Assembly: GCF_009832865.1 (NCBI RefSeq)
Contig: NZ_CP047130.1
Location: forward strand, 3,410,001-3,474,000
From: Colwellia sp. 20A7
Lineage (GTDB): Bacteria > Pseudomonadota > Gammaproteobacteria > Enterobacterales > Alteromonadaceae
Direction: 5' to 3'
Length of the DNA: 64,000 nucleotides
The notes under the pieces were generated by a model. It was not told the DNA's origin. It saw nothing but the letters and a program-made list of their open reading frames with translations, and ran no database searches. Made by a program: the position numbers and the translations under genes. Below are positions 18,124 through 28,381 of this stretch, piece by piece (the stretch's first letter is position 1; each line of letters starts with the position of its first letter).

Positions 18124-18153
18124 AAAAAAGCGTACTATTGCTAGTACGCTTTT
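18124..18153 (-). terminator. gshA terminator
   Basis: A perfect stem (arms AGCGTACTA and TAGTACGCT around TTGC) lies about 50 bp after the gshA stop on the minus strand and is followed there by a run of six T. It is distinct in sequence from the adjacent hairpin repeats. Confidence 0.85.
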
Positions 18154-18203
18154 GTTAGATAATTGACTTATGAGTATTAAGTGACGTTACTTATTCAAAG
18201 CGC

Positions 18204-19793
18204 TTATTTAAAGTAATTAACGAGAAAGTCATCGAAATTTAAAGTATCACTTTCTTCAATAGCGCGTTGTTTCTTGTGAGATTCAGTTGCGCCATCAATA
18301 AAATACTGTTGTGAATAGAATTGATAATCGCGAGCAATTGTTTCCTCACGGTATTTAGCAGCCAATGTTAATGAATATTCAGTAAGACATTGCTCCCCCT
18401 CTACCATGATAGATAAAATTTTGGCTGAAGGCGTTAATGTCGCATCATTGATTTTTGCTCTCTCTCTGGCGATAGACTCTGAATATTGCGTTGTTTGATA
18501 AGCGTTGTCTAGCAACAATGCCACCTTAGCCATATCGTCAAAGAGTTCATTACCCCACGTTGCAATAGATTTTAAGTGTACTTCGCCAGCACAATCTTGA
18601 TCTGATAGCATTAATGTTGGATCACGACCTTTCAATACCACATCATTCATATTATTTTCATAATGCTTCTGAGAATCACAATCAAATTTATTATTTTCAA
18701 TAAAAGCACAATAAGTAATAAAAATGTCTAAAAAGTGTATTTGCTCAAGACTAATCCCTGTATCAACAAATGGGTTTACATCAAGCGCTCTAACTTCAAT
18801 ATACTCTACTCCGCGTTCGCGAAGTGCTTGGGAAGGTTTCTCTCCTGGAGCTATTATTTGTTTAGGACGAATTGGCGCATATAATTCGTTTTCAATTTGT
18901 AATATATTACTATTAAGCTGCTGATATTCGCCATTAATTTTTACGCCAATTTTGGCAAACTCTTCTGACTTTAATCCAATAGCATTTTGTACGCCATCAA
19001 CATAATCATGTAGATCGTTATAACAAATTTGCAAACTAGATTGTTCACTGCTTGTGTACCCTAAATCACTCATTCGCAACGATGTTGCATGTTCTAAATA
19101 CAGAGCACCACTTGACGTTTTTTTAAAGGGTAGCTGTGGCGTTTTTCCTTGTAAAAAAGATTCACAAATGGCTGGTGAAGAACCGTACAAATAAGGAATT
19201 AACCAACAATAACGTTTATAGTTTCTTAAAATAGAAAAGTATTGCTCTGAAATAAAATCTTTCATTGGTATATTTTCATTTCTATCTTGAGCAGTACGAA
19301 TAACTTTCCAGAACCCCTCTGAAAATGACACGTTAAAATGAATACCGGCAATCACTTGCATCATAGAGCCGTATCGGTTTTTTAAACCTTGACGATAAAC
19401 CGTTTTCATTTTGCCAATATTAGAATCACCATATCGTGCCAATGGCACTTTATTAGCGTCATCAACAAAACAAGGCATGCTCATTGGCCACAATAATTCA
19501 CCATCAATATTAGCAAAGGTGTATTTTTGAATATCTTGTAATTGGGCAATAGCCATTTCTGGCGAGTGACTTACTGGCGTAATAAACTCTAACAAGGTTT
19601 CTGAATAATCAGTGGTTATTTCACCATGTGTTAATGCAGATCCTAGCTCACTATAGTGACCATGTTCAGACAATTTTCCTTCAGGCAATACTCTTAATGC
19701 TTCACGTTCAATACCACGCCCGATATCGGCAAGTGTTTTAAAGTTTCCGTTTTGATTGAAAACGTTAATATAGTCGTTCAAAGATAATGTCAA
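18204..19793 (-). CDS. gshA: glutamate-cysteine ligase, first step of glutathione synthesis
   Basis: At 529 residues this matches the proteobacterial GshA length (518 in E. coli). It joins glutamate and cysteine with ATP. Family hallmarks include IGRGIEREALRV near residue 24 (substrate/metal Glu), LTHGEITTDYSETLLEFITP (about 54-73), MMQVIAGIHFNVSFSE (about 143-158) and RGVEYIEVRALDVNPF (about 328-343). The gene has its own terminator and is preceded by a hairpin at 19822-19851. The coding frame shows no damage. Confidence 0.95.
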   Translation of the reverse strand: MTLSLNDYINVFNQNGNFKTLADIGRGIEREALRVLPEGKLSEHGHYSELGSALTHGEITTDYSETLLEFITPVSHSPEMAIAQLQDIQKYTFANIDGELLWPMSMPCFVDDANKVPLARYGDSNIGKMKTVYRQGLKNRYGSMMQVIAGIHFNVSFSEGFWKVIRTAQDRNENIPMKDFISEQYFSILRNYKRYCWLIPYLYGSSPAICESFLQGKTPQLPFKKTSSGALYLEHATSLRMSDLGYTSSEQSSLQICYNDLHDYVDGVQNAIGLKSEEFAKIGVKINGEYQQLNSNILQIENELYAPIRPKQIIAPGEKPSQALRERGVEYIEVRALDVNPFVDTGISLEQIHFLDIFITYCAFIENNKFDCDSQKHYENNMNDVVLKGRDPTLMLSDQDCAGEVHLKSIATWGNELFDDMAKVALLLDNAYQTTQYSESIARERAKINDATLTPSAKILSIMVEGEQCLTEYSLTLAAKYREETIARDYQFYSQQYFIDGATESHKKQRAIEESDTLNFDDFLVNYFK

Positions 19794-19821
19794 AATAATT
19801 CCTAACGATGGTAAATAAATT

Positions 19822-19851
19822 CACCTTATTTAATGTTATATAAATAAGGTG
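19822..19851. terminator. hairpin between the M16 protease and gshA genes
   Basis: Arms CACCTTATTT and AAATAAGGTG form a perfect 10-bp stem. On the plus strand it is followed by TTTTTATTG. On the minus strand it sits after the protease stop and before gshA, where it could end the protease transcript, though the T tract is on the wrong side for that. It lies 28 bp before the gshA start and might instead affect gshA expression. Confidence 0.5.
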
Positions 19852-19911
19852 TTTTTATTGTTTTTCAAGTTAATAATAGATTTTAGCTAATCTATTAAAC
19901 CTTTAAAGGTT

Positions 19912-22800
19912 TTAGTTAGCCAATTGTAGTTCTACAATGTCTAAATTCATTTTTTCTAATTGCGATCTAATGACTTGACCGTCCCCAACAACAATCCATT
20001 GCATCGGTTGACTCAATTCTTTTGCAGCAATCTCGTTCAACTCTTTAAGTGTAATAGTATTAATAATTTTATTTTGCTGTTCGCTATAGTTCTCAGGTAA
20101 GTTAAATTGTAGTAATTGTCTTAAAAAGCCACTTTTCTTTCCTGGTGTTTCGTAGCTTAACGCTTCATTTTGTGAGATAGCTTGGCGCATGAAGTTAACT
20201 TCTTCACTTGTTAACCCATTCTCTTGATAATCAGCTAATTCTTTCTCAATTTCAACCATAGCATCAAAGGTATGTTCTTTTTTAACACTAGCGCCTGCAC
20301 TAAATAACCCTAACGTTTTTCCTGCCGTAAAGTAACTTGATGCACCGTAGGTATAGCCTTTGTCTTCACGTAAGTTTAAATTAATACGACTATTAAATGC
20401 GTTGCCTAAAGGGTAATTCATTAACGTCGCTTTAAAGTGATCTCCTGTCGCATCATAAGTCATTGCTCTACGGCTATAGCTGATAACTGACTGACTAGCG
20501 CCAGGTAAGTCAACAAAGTAAATTTTACTCGGCGTTATTGTTGGGAATGATTCGTATGAAGGAATAGTATAATCAGCCCCCTTCCATGATTTTAAATAAC
20601 CCAGTTTAGGAAGTATTTCTTTTTTACTTATATCACCAACAATAACCAAACTCGCCTGCTTAGGTGAAAAATATTGTTGGTAGAAACCTTTAACATCAGC
20701 CAAAGTAATACCAGAAACTGTGCTTATGATACCTTCATTTGATAAGCCTATACGGTTATTTTCGCCATAAGTTACCAACTTAGATGCTTTGCTTGCTAAG
20801 TTGCGAGCATCTTTATTACCTTGTTCTAACCCTTGAATTAATTGATTTTTAACTCGGTCAAAATCACTCTCTTCAAAGGCAGGATTTCTCATCATATCAA
20901 CCATTAATAGTATGGTTGCATCAAGATTTTTTACCAAAGAATTAACTCTAATCGTCGTATTTCTTCCCGATGCACTGACTGAAATATCGCTACCTAGTTT
21001 AGCGAGTTCGTTAGAAAGCTCTTCTTTACTATAATTAGTAGTGCCTTCATTCATTAAGCCCGCAGTTAGTGAAGCAAGACCTGCTTTTTCTATAGGGTCA
21101 AGCAAAGGTCCGCCTTCTATGCTTAGTAGCAAACTTACCGTTGGCGTTTCGTTATTCTCTGTTGCGATAATTTGTATGCCATTATCAAAACTATCACGCC
21201 ACAATGTCGGTACTTCAATTTGTGGATTAGTGCCCGACTTAGGCATAACGGTACGGTCAAAGGTGCTGTTATTGCTCATGATAGGTGTATCAATTGGTGC
21301 AAGTTCTGGCGGCGTATTGATATCAGGTAAAACAAAGTTATCAGCTTTAGCAATTAACTCTTTTTGTTCGTTAGGGTAAATAGATAATATTGCTGCGCCT
21401 TTATCCTTAATATAGGTTTGATAAACACGCATAACATCAGCTTTAGTGACTTTATTATAACGGGCAACTTGCTGTTCAGAATAATCAGCATTACCTAAAA
21501 CTGTTTCATAATGCGCTAAAGTTGACACTTTGCCTGAAACACTTTGTAAGCCATAAATAGTGCTAGTTTCAATACTTACTTTCGTTTTAAGTAAGTCTTC
21601 ATCGTTAACACCACGTTCTTCAAACTCAAGTAACGTGTCGTTAATTACTTGCTCAATGTTAGCCAATGCCATGCCTTGCTGAGGATTTGGCAAAGCAAAG
21701 AAGCTCATTTGACAAGATAATTCCTTACAAGGATGATTTGCGCCCGCTTGTACTGCAATACCTGATTTAACTAAATTCTTATAAAGTAACGAGGTTGGTC
21801 CATTACCTATAATATTTGCAAAAACATCTAAGGCTGCTTCATCTTTATGCATGCCATAAACTGTTGGGAAACTGATGTATAGTAATGGTAGAGAGACATT
21901 ATCACTGAATGAGTAATAACGGTCTTCAGCTAAAGTAGTTAGCTCTTTAGGCATATTATCTACTTGTGGACCAGTTTTTAAGTCACCAAAGTATTTGTTA
22001 ATCCAAGCAAGAGTTTGCGTTTCATCTATATCACCACCAATAGTTAACACGGCATTGTTTGGACCATACCAGCGACTAAAGAATTCTTTTAAGTCAGTAA
22101 CCGTTCCTCTATCAAGATCAGGTAAATAACCAATTACCGGCCAAGAATACGGATGCTCTCTTGGGTACATCATTTGATTTACTGTTTCATTCAATCGACC
22201 ATAAGGACGGTTATCTACATTTTGTCCACGTTCATTTTTAACGGTTGCACGTTGAATTTCAAACTTCTCTTCGGTAATAGTTTCTAATAAAAACCCCATA
22301 CGGTCTGATTCAAGCCAAAGCATTTTTTCTAATTGGTTTTTTGGCACTGTTTCGTAATAATTTGTTCTATCAGAATTGGTTGTTCCGTTTAAGCTACCAC
22401 CACTTTGCGTAACAATTTTAAAATGCTGCTCATCAGCAACATTTTTTGAGCCTTGGAACATCATATGTTCAAAAAAGTGAGCAAAGCCTGATTTTCCAAG
22501 CTGTTCTCTTGCTGAACCAACATGATATGTAACATCAACGTGAACCAAAGGATCTGAGTCATCTTGGTGTAAAATAACGGTTAAGCCATTATCTAACTTA
22601 TACTTTTTAAAAGGTATAACTAAACGTTCATCGGTAGCTACAACATTCTCAACTAACTTAACACCTACAGGCAAGCTGACTTCTGCACTGATATTAGATG
22701 AATTTTGCTGGGAACTTCCTTGATTCGTACAAGCAAAGAGTAAAGCACTAGCAACGGCAACAGCACTAATTTTAGAGATAAAATAAAACGTATTTTTCAA
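19912..22800 (-). CDS. M16-family zinc metalloprotease lipoprotein (two-domain, pitrilysin type)
   Basis: The 962-residue product has a lipoprotein signal (LLFAC, Cys24) and two tandem M16 modules. The first carries the inverted zinc motif HFFEH (108-112) with the third ligand Glu190 in VKNERGQN. The second module (about 530-930) lacks HxxEH, as usual. The protein is anchored in the periplasm and probably degrades peptides. Related pairs are often split in two genes; here they are fused. Oppositely oriented to the pseudouridine synthase gene, with 78 bp between their starts. Confidence 0.9.
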   Translation of the reverse strand: MKNTFYFISKISAVAVASALLFACTNQGSSQQNSSNISAEVSLPVGVKLVENVVATDERLVIPFKKYKLDNGLTVILHQDDSDPLVHVDVTYHVGSAREQLGKSGFAHFFEHMMFQGSKNVADEQHFKIVTQSGGSLNGTTNSDRTNYYETVPKNQLEKMLWLESDRMGFLLETITEEKFEIQRATVKNERGQNVDNRPYGRLNETVNQMMYPREHPYSWPVIGYLPDLDRGTVTDLKEFFSRWYGPNNAVLTIGGDIDETQTLAWINKYFGDLKTGPQVDNMPKELTTLAEDRYYSFSDNVSLPLLYISFPTVYGMHKDEAALDVFANIIGNGPTSLLYKNLVKSGIAVQAGANHPCKELSCQMSFFALPNPQQGMALANIEQVINDTLLEFEERGVNDEDLLKTKVSIETSTIYGLQSVSGKVSTLAHYETVLGNADYSEQQVARYNKVTKADVMRVYQTYIKDKGAAILSIYPNEQKELIAKADNFVLPDINTPPELAPIDTPIMSNNSTFDRTVMPKSGTNPQIEVPTLWRDSFDNGIQIIATENNETPTVSLLLSIEGGPLLDPIEKAGLASLTAGLMNEGTTNYSKEELSNELAKLGSDISVSASGRNTTIRVNSLVKNLDATILLMVDMMRNPAFEESDFDRVKNQLIQGLEQGNKDARNLASKASKLVTYGENNRIGLSNEGIISTVSGITLADVKGFYQQYFSPKQASLVIVGDISKKEILPKLGYLKSWKGADYTIPSYESFPTITPSKIYFVDLPGASQSVISYSRRAMTYDATGDHFKATLMNYPLGNAFNSRINLNLREDKGYTYGASSYFTAGKTLGLFSAGASVKKEHTFDAMVEIEKELADYQENGLTSEEVNFMRQAISQNEALSYETPGKKSGFLRQLLQFNLPENYSEQQNKIINTITLKELNEIAAKELSQPMQWIVVGDGQVIRSQLEKMNLDIVELQLAN

Positions 22801-22878
22801 AATAACATCCGATATTGAGAGTAAAAATAGATTGATTGAATTATCATAGCAAATAATACCAACAAGTAGACTGATAAA

Positions 22879-23589
22879 ATGTTTAAAGTTATTTCACAAA
22901 CCAATGATTTTGTTGTTATAGCAAAAAATGCAGACGTGAATTTTCATGATGAAGGCACACCTGGTTCCGGACTATTCTCAAAAGTAAAAGAATATATCCT
23001 CAGCGAAGGTAACTGCCAAGAGCTCTACCCTGTCCATCGGTTAGATAAGATGACTTCGGGTTTACTGGTGTTTGCAAAGAATAGTATCAGTGCAAAAATC
23101 TTTGGCGAGTTATTTGAAAAACATCAAGTAGAAAAGTATTACCTTGCTATTAGCGATACGAAACCAACTAAAAAACAGGGGCTGATAAAAGGAGATATGG
23201 CAAAAAGTCGCAGAGGCATGTTTAAGCTTATGCGAACGATGGAAAACCCTGCGATTACACAGTTTTTTTCTTATAGTATGGAAAACAAGCAGCGGCTGTA
23301 TTTACTAAAACCTCATTCAGGTAAAACACATCAGCTACGAGTCGCGTTAAGTAGCATTGGTGCTCCAATTATTGGTGATCCGTTATACGCTTCAAACTCA
23401 AACATTACTTCAAAGCCACTTGTTGATAGAGGTTATCTTCACGCTTATGCTTTACGGTTTGAATTTTTAGGTGAATCTTATGAGTTTATTTTGCCACCTG
23501 ATGAAGGAGCTTTTTTTCAATCAGACTGTTTTACTGACAGAATAGAGCAGCTAAATAAGCCATGGTTATTAAATTGGCCGAAGCTGTAA
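22879..23589 (+). CDS. RluA-family pseudouridine synthase
   Basis: The 236-residue protein has the RluA catalytic motif YPVHRLDKMTSGLLVFAKN with the nucleophilic Asp in HRLDK (about residue 55), and the downstream KPHSGKTHQLRVAL motif. It has no S4 domain and is short, matching a small RluA-type subgroup of Vibrio and Alteromonadales with no assigned substrate. It likely modifies uridine in rRNA or tRNA. It has a second paralogue in the window (truC). Confidence 0.88.
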   Translation: MFKVISQTNDFVVIAKNADVNFHDEGTPGSGLFSKVKEYILSEGNCQELYPVHRLDKMTSGLLVFAKNSISAKIFGELFEKHQVEKYYLAISDTKPTKKQGLIKGDMAKSRRGMFKLMRTMENPAITQFFSYSMENKQRLYLLKPHSGKTHQLRVALSSIGAPIIGDPLYASNSNITSKPLVDRGYLHAYALRFEFLGESYEFILPPDEGAFFQSDCFTDRIEQLNKPWLLNWPKL

Positions 23590-23607
23590 CCTAGAAAACA
23601 TAATTTA

Positions 23608-23652
23608 CGCCATACCTAATCTAGCAACAATATGCAGTAACAAGGTATGGCG
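23608..23652. terminator. hairpin between convergent genes
   Basis: Arms CGCCATACC (23608-23616) and GGTATGGCG (23644-23652) pair perfectly around a 27-base loop, between the convergent pseudouridine synthase and symporter genes. A shared terminator is plausible although T runs are weak. Confidence 0.5.
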
Positions 23653-23675
23653 GGAGTTGCCTATAATATATCTAT

Positions 23676-25022
23676 TTATAAAGAGTGAAAAAATACGATA
23701 GCAATAGCACTTGGACAAACAAATTTAGTATACCACGGCCAAATTTTCCAAAAGAAGCTATGCTCAACCATGTCGTCCCCCTGCTTTAGTTCTTTCAGTA
23801 TTTGACTACGTTGCCAAATCCAACCAACAAAAACACAACACAACATAGCAATTAATGGCTGCCCGTAAACGGTTGAAAGAGAAATAACTAAGCCAAAAAG
23901 CTCATCAAAATTTAATATGATGATTGTACTTAGTATAAATATGCCTAACCCTACTAATACTGTTGCTTTTTTACGTTCAACATTGTGACGTTCAACAGCA
24001 AAAGATACTGGTCCTTCTAGCATTGAAATAGAAGATGTTAACGCTGCAATAGTCATTAACACAAAAAAGCCAAGAGCAACAAATAAACCAATACTGCCCA
24101 TACTATTGAATAATGTAGGCAACACATCGAACACTAAATTAGGACCCGAAATTAAACTTCCGTCGTCACTAAAAATAGCCACACCTTGATATTGTGCGAC
24201 ATACATAGAAGGAATAATTAACAGACCCGCAAGAAAGGCGATGGAAACATCAATTAACGTTACTTGCGCTCCAAGCGAGACTAGGTTCTCTGTTTTAGAA
24301 ATATAAGAGCCATAAATAATCATGACACTCGTTCCTAGCGATAAAGAGAAGAAAGCTTGGCCAAGTGCGCTAATTAGCAAGTCAGGCTCAAAAACTCGCG
24401 AAATATCAGGCTTTAAATAAGCAGCAAAGCCCTCTTCTGCGCCTTCTAAAGTAAAAACATAAATAATTAATAGAATAAGTAATCCAATAAGCATCGGCAT
24501 TAATCTTTTTGACCACTTTTCGATGCCATCTTCAACACCGCGGCTGATAATGGCCACCGTAAGTAGCATAAACAAACCAGTAAATATTAAATTACGCATC
24601 ATTGATTGTGATGTTAGCCAACTTGATGTTTCGTTAAAACCTAACACTGATGTAATTGGCTCTATCGCATACGACATCATCCAACCGGCAAGAATGCCAT
24701 AAAAACTAAGAATAAGCGCAGCACAGATAATACCGCCAAAACCAACAATAAACGCAAAACGTTTTTGCCATAGAGTACGAGACATTTTTTGCATAGACGT
24801 AACAGCATTAGCTTGACCATAGCGGCCAATTAATAACTCGGCCATAAATGCAGGATAGGCTAAGCAAAAGGCTAAAACTAAATACACTAAAACGAAAGCT
24901 GCGCCGCCATTACTTGCTGTTTGTGTTGGAAATCCCCAGATGTTACCTAGTCCTACAGCAGATCCTGCAGCAGCTAAGATAAAGCCTAGTCGTGAGCTAA
25001 AACCACCTCTTAATTTATCCAT
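23676..25022 (-). CDS. neurotransmitter:sodium symporter (NSS/SNF) family transporter
   Basis: The 448-residue membrane protein has 11-12 predicted helices. Residues 12-28 (GFILAAAGSAVGLGNIWGF) are the conserved NSS helix 1, which binds Na+ and substrate through its unwound Gly-rich centre. The length matches bacterial 11-12-helix members such as MhsT or LeuT, which take up hydrophobic amino acids. The substrate cannot be told from sequence. It appears monocistronic. Confidence 0.88.
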   Translation of the reverse strand: MDKLRGGFSSRLGFILAAAGSAVGLGNIWGFPTQTASNGGAAFVLVYLVLAFCLAYPAFMAELLIGRYGQANAVTSMQKMSRTLWQKRFAFIVGFGGIICAALILSFYGILAGWMMSYAIEPITSVLGFNETSSWLTSQSMMRNLIFTGLFMLLTVAIISRGVEDGIEKWSKRLMPMLIGLLILLIIYVFTLEGAEEGFAAYLKPDISRVFEPDLLISALGQAFFSLSLGTSVMIIYGSYISKTENLVSLGAQVTLIDVSIAFLAGLLIIPSMYVAQYQGVAIFSDDGSLISGPNLVFDVLPTLFNSMGSIGLFVALGFFVLMTIAALTSSISMLEGPVSFAVERHNVERKKATVLVGLGIFILSTIIILNFDELFGLVISLSTVYGQPLIAMLCCVFVGWIWQRSQILKELKQGDDMVEHSFFWKIWPWYTKFVCPSAIAIVFFHSL

Positions 25023-25331
25023 TACTAACTCTCATTTTTTATTATTCTCATTTATTAACTCTCATTTATATTTTTCTGCAATTTATTTTCTTCTACAAAG
25101 ACATTTATTTCATATTTTGGTACTAATTGTACGTAATTACATAATCTACTTAAAAGCGACCAATAAAGGTAGTCTTATAATATATAGTTTTTTTCATCAA
25201 TGTAACTATGAAGTTATATCAATGACTCAACAACCAACTAATTTATCAACCGTTAAATAAATCACCAAAATGTCTAGAACATTGCTAGAATATTAATTAA
25301 GCAAATTATTTACTATGGCAGGACTCCTGTT
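25023..25331. other. intergenic region between divergent symporter and GGDEF genes
   Basis: This 309-bp AT-rich stretch must hold both divergent promoters. I see no clear palindrome, riboswitch or ORF of note. The start codon of the downstream gene is preceded by AGGAC (25319-25323). Confidence 0.4.
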
Positions 25332-28322
25332 TTGAAATATTTCTCAACCGTGATTAAGTTTTTCCTTTTTATATTCTGTATTTCAGCTACATCTATTCAT
25401 TTATCAGCGACTGAGAACCATACCTTTGAAAAAACACTTCCTTTAGCCGATTATTTTACCCAAACATGGAACACACATGATGGACTCCCTCACAATGGAG
25501 TTAACGCAATATCTCAAACTACTGATGGCTATCTATGGATAGCAACTTGGGAAGGTTTAGCTCGATTTAATGGTAGAGAATTTAAAGTATTTACCCGTGG
25601 TTCAAAAATAGGATTGCCTGACTCTTCGGTTAAAAGCTTAACGTCTACCACAGAAGGTAAGTTATTAGTTGCAGGCGCACGCGGTGGTTTATCAGAGCGT
25701 TATAATAACGAATGGACATCAGGCTCTTTAGCAAGCACGATGATTAACCATGCCATTTACGATAAAGATGACAATATCTGGTTAGCCTTAGAAGGAAAAG
25801 GCGTTATTTACCGGAATAAAAATTCTCAGCAAGATATGGTTATTATTAACAATATACGTGCTTATAAATTAGTAGAAGATAAGGAAGGCACTATTTGGGT
25901 AGCAACGAATAAAGGCTTATTTTCAGTAAAAAATAAAACTATCGTTCGTTCTTTTGATAAAGAATATGGTTTACCAAACTCTCCTATCGAAGATCTTATT
26001 TTAACCCATGACAATATATTAATCGTTGGTACCAAACAAGGTGCTTATAAAAAAGTAGATGGTATGTTTGAGCTATTACACCCACAGCTCGCTAATGAAA
26101 GAATTAGTAGTTTACTACAAGACAATGCAAATAATATTTGGCTTGGTACCGATAATCACGGAATTTTTAGGCTCCATAAAAATAAATTAGAGCAATTAAA
26201 TGATCAAAGTGGTTTACCTAATAATAGGATATCCGCACTCTACCAAGATAAAGAACAAAGCATTTGGGTTGGTACAAGTAGTGGTTTATTTCGCTTAAGA
26301 GAAGCACCTTTTATTACATTAACCACTAAGCAAGGCTTATCTGGTAACTATATACGTGCTGTTTTATCTCATTCTGATGGCAGTATATGGGTTGGCAACA
26401 GCAAGGGCTTAAATAAGATTGTTAATAATAACGTTACGTCCATTGAAGTAACTAACTCCCACAAGAACCTTTCAGTATTGAGTTTAGCAGAAACACCAAA
26501 ACAACAAGTGTTAGTGGGAACCTATAATCAAGGAGTATTCACCACAACCAGTAATGGACTTGAAAAGTTATTTACAGTCGAAGATGGCCTACCAAGCAAT
26601 GAGGTTAGGAGTATTTTAGTTGATTCAGCTAATAACCTTTGGGTAGGAACAGCTTCTGGCTTAGCAAAAATATCACCTGATAATACATTAGAAATTTTTA
26701 ACAAACAAAGTGGTCTACCTGCGAGTTTCATTATGACCCTTGCCGAAGATGAATTTGGCAAAGTATGGATTGGCACCGGTGACGGTATTGCTTCATATAA
26801 TAAAGGAGCAATACAAACCTACAGGCTAAATGATAAGTTTGATGCGGAATATGCTTTTGGCTTTTATATTGAAAAGAATACCCTGTGGATGGCGACAGAT
26901 AGAGGCCTTATTAATATTAATTTAACAACTAATGAGATGAAGGCCATAAATAAAGAAAATGGTTTACCTGTAGATAAAATATTTCAGATCGTTATCGATG
27001 ATATCAATATGTTTTGGTTAACCAGTAACCGCGGTATTATTAGTATTACCAGAGAAGAAATTGATAACGTTATTCAAGGAAAGAGTAAGACTGTCGATTT
27101 TAAATTATTTTCGGAGGGTGTTGGTCTACTGAGTTCGCAAGCTAATGGGGGCTCTACACCTGCAGCCACGCTTCATAAAGATGGCAGTATTTGGGTTGCT
27201 ACCTCTAAAGGCGTTAGTAACATTAACCATGAAAGATTAAAGCGTTCGGCTGAAAAAATAATTCCAGTGGTTATAGAGCAATTTGAAGCAGACGGAAAGT
27301 CTTATCCGATGCAATCCACCGTAATATTGCCTAAAGGCGCATCTCGCATCACAATTCACTATGTTGGTTTAGGCTATTTAATGTCTAAACACATTGAATA
27401 TCAAACACAGTTGGTTGGCTTTGATAAAGCATGGCAGAATAAAAATAATAAAACATTCATCGAATTTACTAATTTAGAGCCAGGTGACTATACCTTTAAA
27501 ATGCGAGCAAAGTATCCGAGTGGTCAATGGCAAGAGAATTTAGCGACTATTAATTTCACTGTTACACCGCTTTACTGGCAAACAACCTCTTTTAGATTAT
27601 TTATCATCATCCTTATTTGCTTTGCCTTATATATGCTTTATCGATATCGTATTATCACGATCAAACGAAGCCAAGTACAATTAACAAAACTTATTGCGCA
27701 GCAAACACTTGAAATACAAAAGCAGGCAGAGTTATTTTCTTATCAAGCCAATCATGATCAACTCACGGGTTTATTCAACCGTCGCGCCTTTGATGAATGG
27801 TGTAATAATGACTTTGAAAAAGCAAAGTTAAAGCAGCAACCATTAACAGTAGCAATATTAGACATTGATCATTTCAAAAATGTTAATGATGAGTACTCAC
27901 ATCTTATTGGCGACCAAGTAATTAAGAAAATTGCTGATATTTTACAAGATGTTATTCAAAGTAGTATAACCCAAGTAAAATTAGCACGCTGGGGAGGTGA
28001 AGAATTCACATTACTGATTAACAGTGATGTGGAAAAATCTTATGATTTTTGTGACTTGCTTAGAGTATCAATAAAGAATTATGACTTTTCAAGTATCGCA
28101 GATAACCTTAAGATAACAATAAGTGTCGGTTTAACTGATAATAATGAAGTCATCGAATACGATAAAATGCTTAATCATGCAGATCAGGCGTTATATTTTG
28201 CTAAACATAATGGTCGTAACCAAGTAAGAATTTACCAACGTGAAGACAGCGATAATAATAAAAAGGTAAATAAACGGATTACTAAGGTGATTAGGGCAAA
28301 ATCAAGAGGAAGTGATAGCTAG
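25332..28322 (+). CDS. beta-propeller sensor diguanylate cyclase (Reg_prop, Y_Y_Y, GGDEF)
   Basis: The 996-residue protein has a signal/anchor helix (about 7-25), many two-component-regulator propeller repeats (about 45-640, with recurring xxIWVGTxxGL), a Y_Y_Y domain (about 655-735), one membrane helix (about 752-775) and a C-terminal GGDEF domain. The active-site loop is GGEEF (888-892) in RWGGEEF. There is no RxxD inhibitory site five residues upstream (QVKLARW), so feedback inhibition by c-di-GMP is not expected. It should make c-di-GMP in response to a periplasmic ligand. The start is TTG at 25332 behind AGGAC. Confidence 0.9.
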   Translation: MKYFSTVIKFFLFIFCISATSIHLSATENHTFEKTLPLADYFTQTWNTHDGLPHNGVNAISQTTDGYLWIATWEGLARFNGREFKVFTRGSKIGLPDSSVKSLTSTTEGKLLVAGARGGLSERYNNEWTSGSLASTMINHAIYDKDDNIWLALEGKGVIYRNKNSQQDMVIINNIRAYKLVEDKEGTIWVATNKGLFSVKNKTIVRSFDKEYGLPNSPIEDLILTHDNILIVGTKQGAYKKVDGMFELLHPQLANERISSLLQDNANNIWLGTDNHGIFRLHKNKLEQLNDQSGLPNNRISALYQDKEQSIWVGTSSGLFRLREAPFITLTTKQGLSGNYIRAVLSHSDGSIWVGNSKGLNKIVNNNVTSIEVTNSHKNLSVLSLAETPKQQVLVGTYNQGVFTTTSNGLEKLFTVEDGLPSNEVRSILVDSANNLWVGTASGLAKISPDNTLEIFNKQSGLPASFIMTLAEDEFGKVWIGTGDGIASYNKGAIQTYRLNDKFDAEYAFGFYIEKNTLWMATDRGLININLTTNEMKAINKENGLPVDKIFQIVIDDINMFWLTSNRGIISITREEIDNVIQGKSKTVDFKLFSEGVGLLSSQANGGSTPAATLHKDGSIWVATSKGVSNINHERLKRSAEKIIPVVIEQFEADGKSYPMQSTVILPKGASRITIHYVGLGYLMSKHIEYQTQLVGFDKAWQNKNNKTFIEFTNLEPGDYTFKMRAKYPSGQWQENLATINFTVTPLYWQTTSFRLFIIILICFALYMLYRYRIITIKRSQVQLTKLIAQQTLEIQKQAELFSYQANHDQLTGLFNRRAFDEWCNNDFEKAKLKQQPLTVAILDIDHFKNVNDEYSHLIGDQVIKKIADILQDVIQSSITQVKLARWGGEEFTLLINSDVEKSYDFCDLLRVSIKNYDFSSIADNLKITISVGLTDNNEVIEYDKMLNHADQALYFAKHNGRNQVRIYQREDSDNNKKVNKRITKVIRAKSRGSDS

Positions 28323-28333
28323 TTGGAAGTAAA

Positions 28334-28364
28334 GTGACGATATTAAAAATTTTAATATCGTCAC
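28334..28364. terminator. perfect palindrome between convergent genes
   Basis: A 31-base perfect palindrome (15-bp arms beginning GTGACGATATT) lies 11 bp after the GGDEF gene and 17 bp before the end of lysS. The stem is long, but flanking T runs are short. It likely terminates both transcripts. Confidence 0.65.
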
Positions 28365-28381
28365 TGATTACATAAAGGCGA

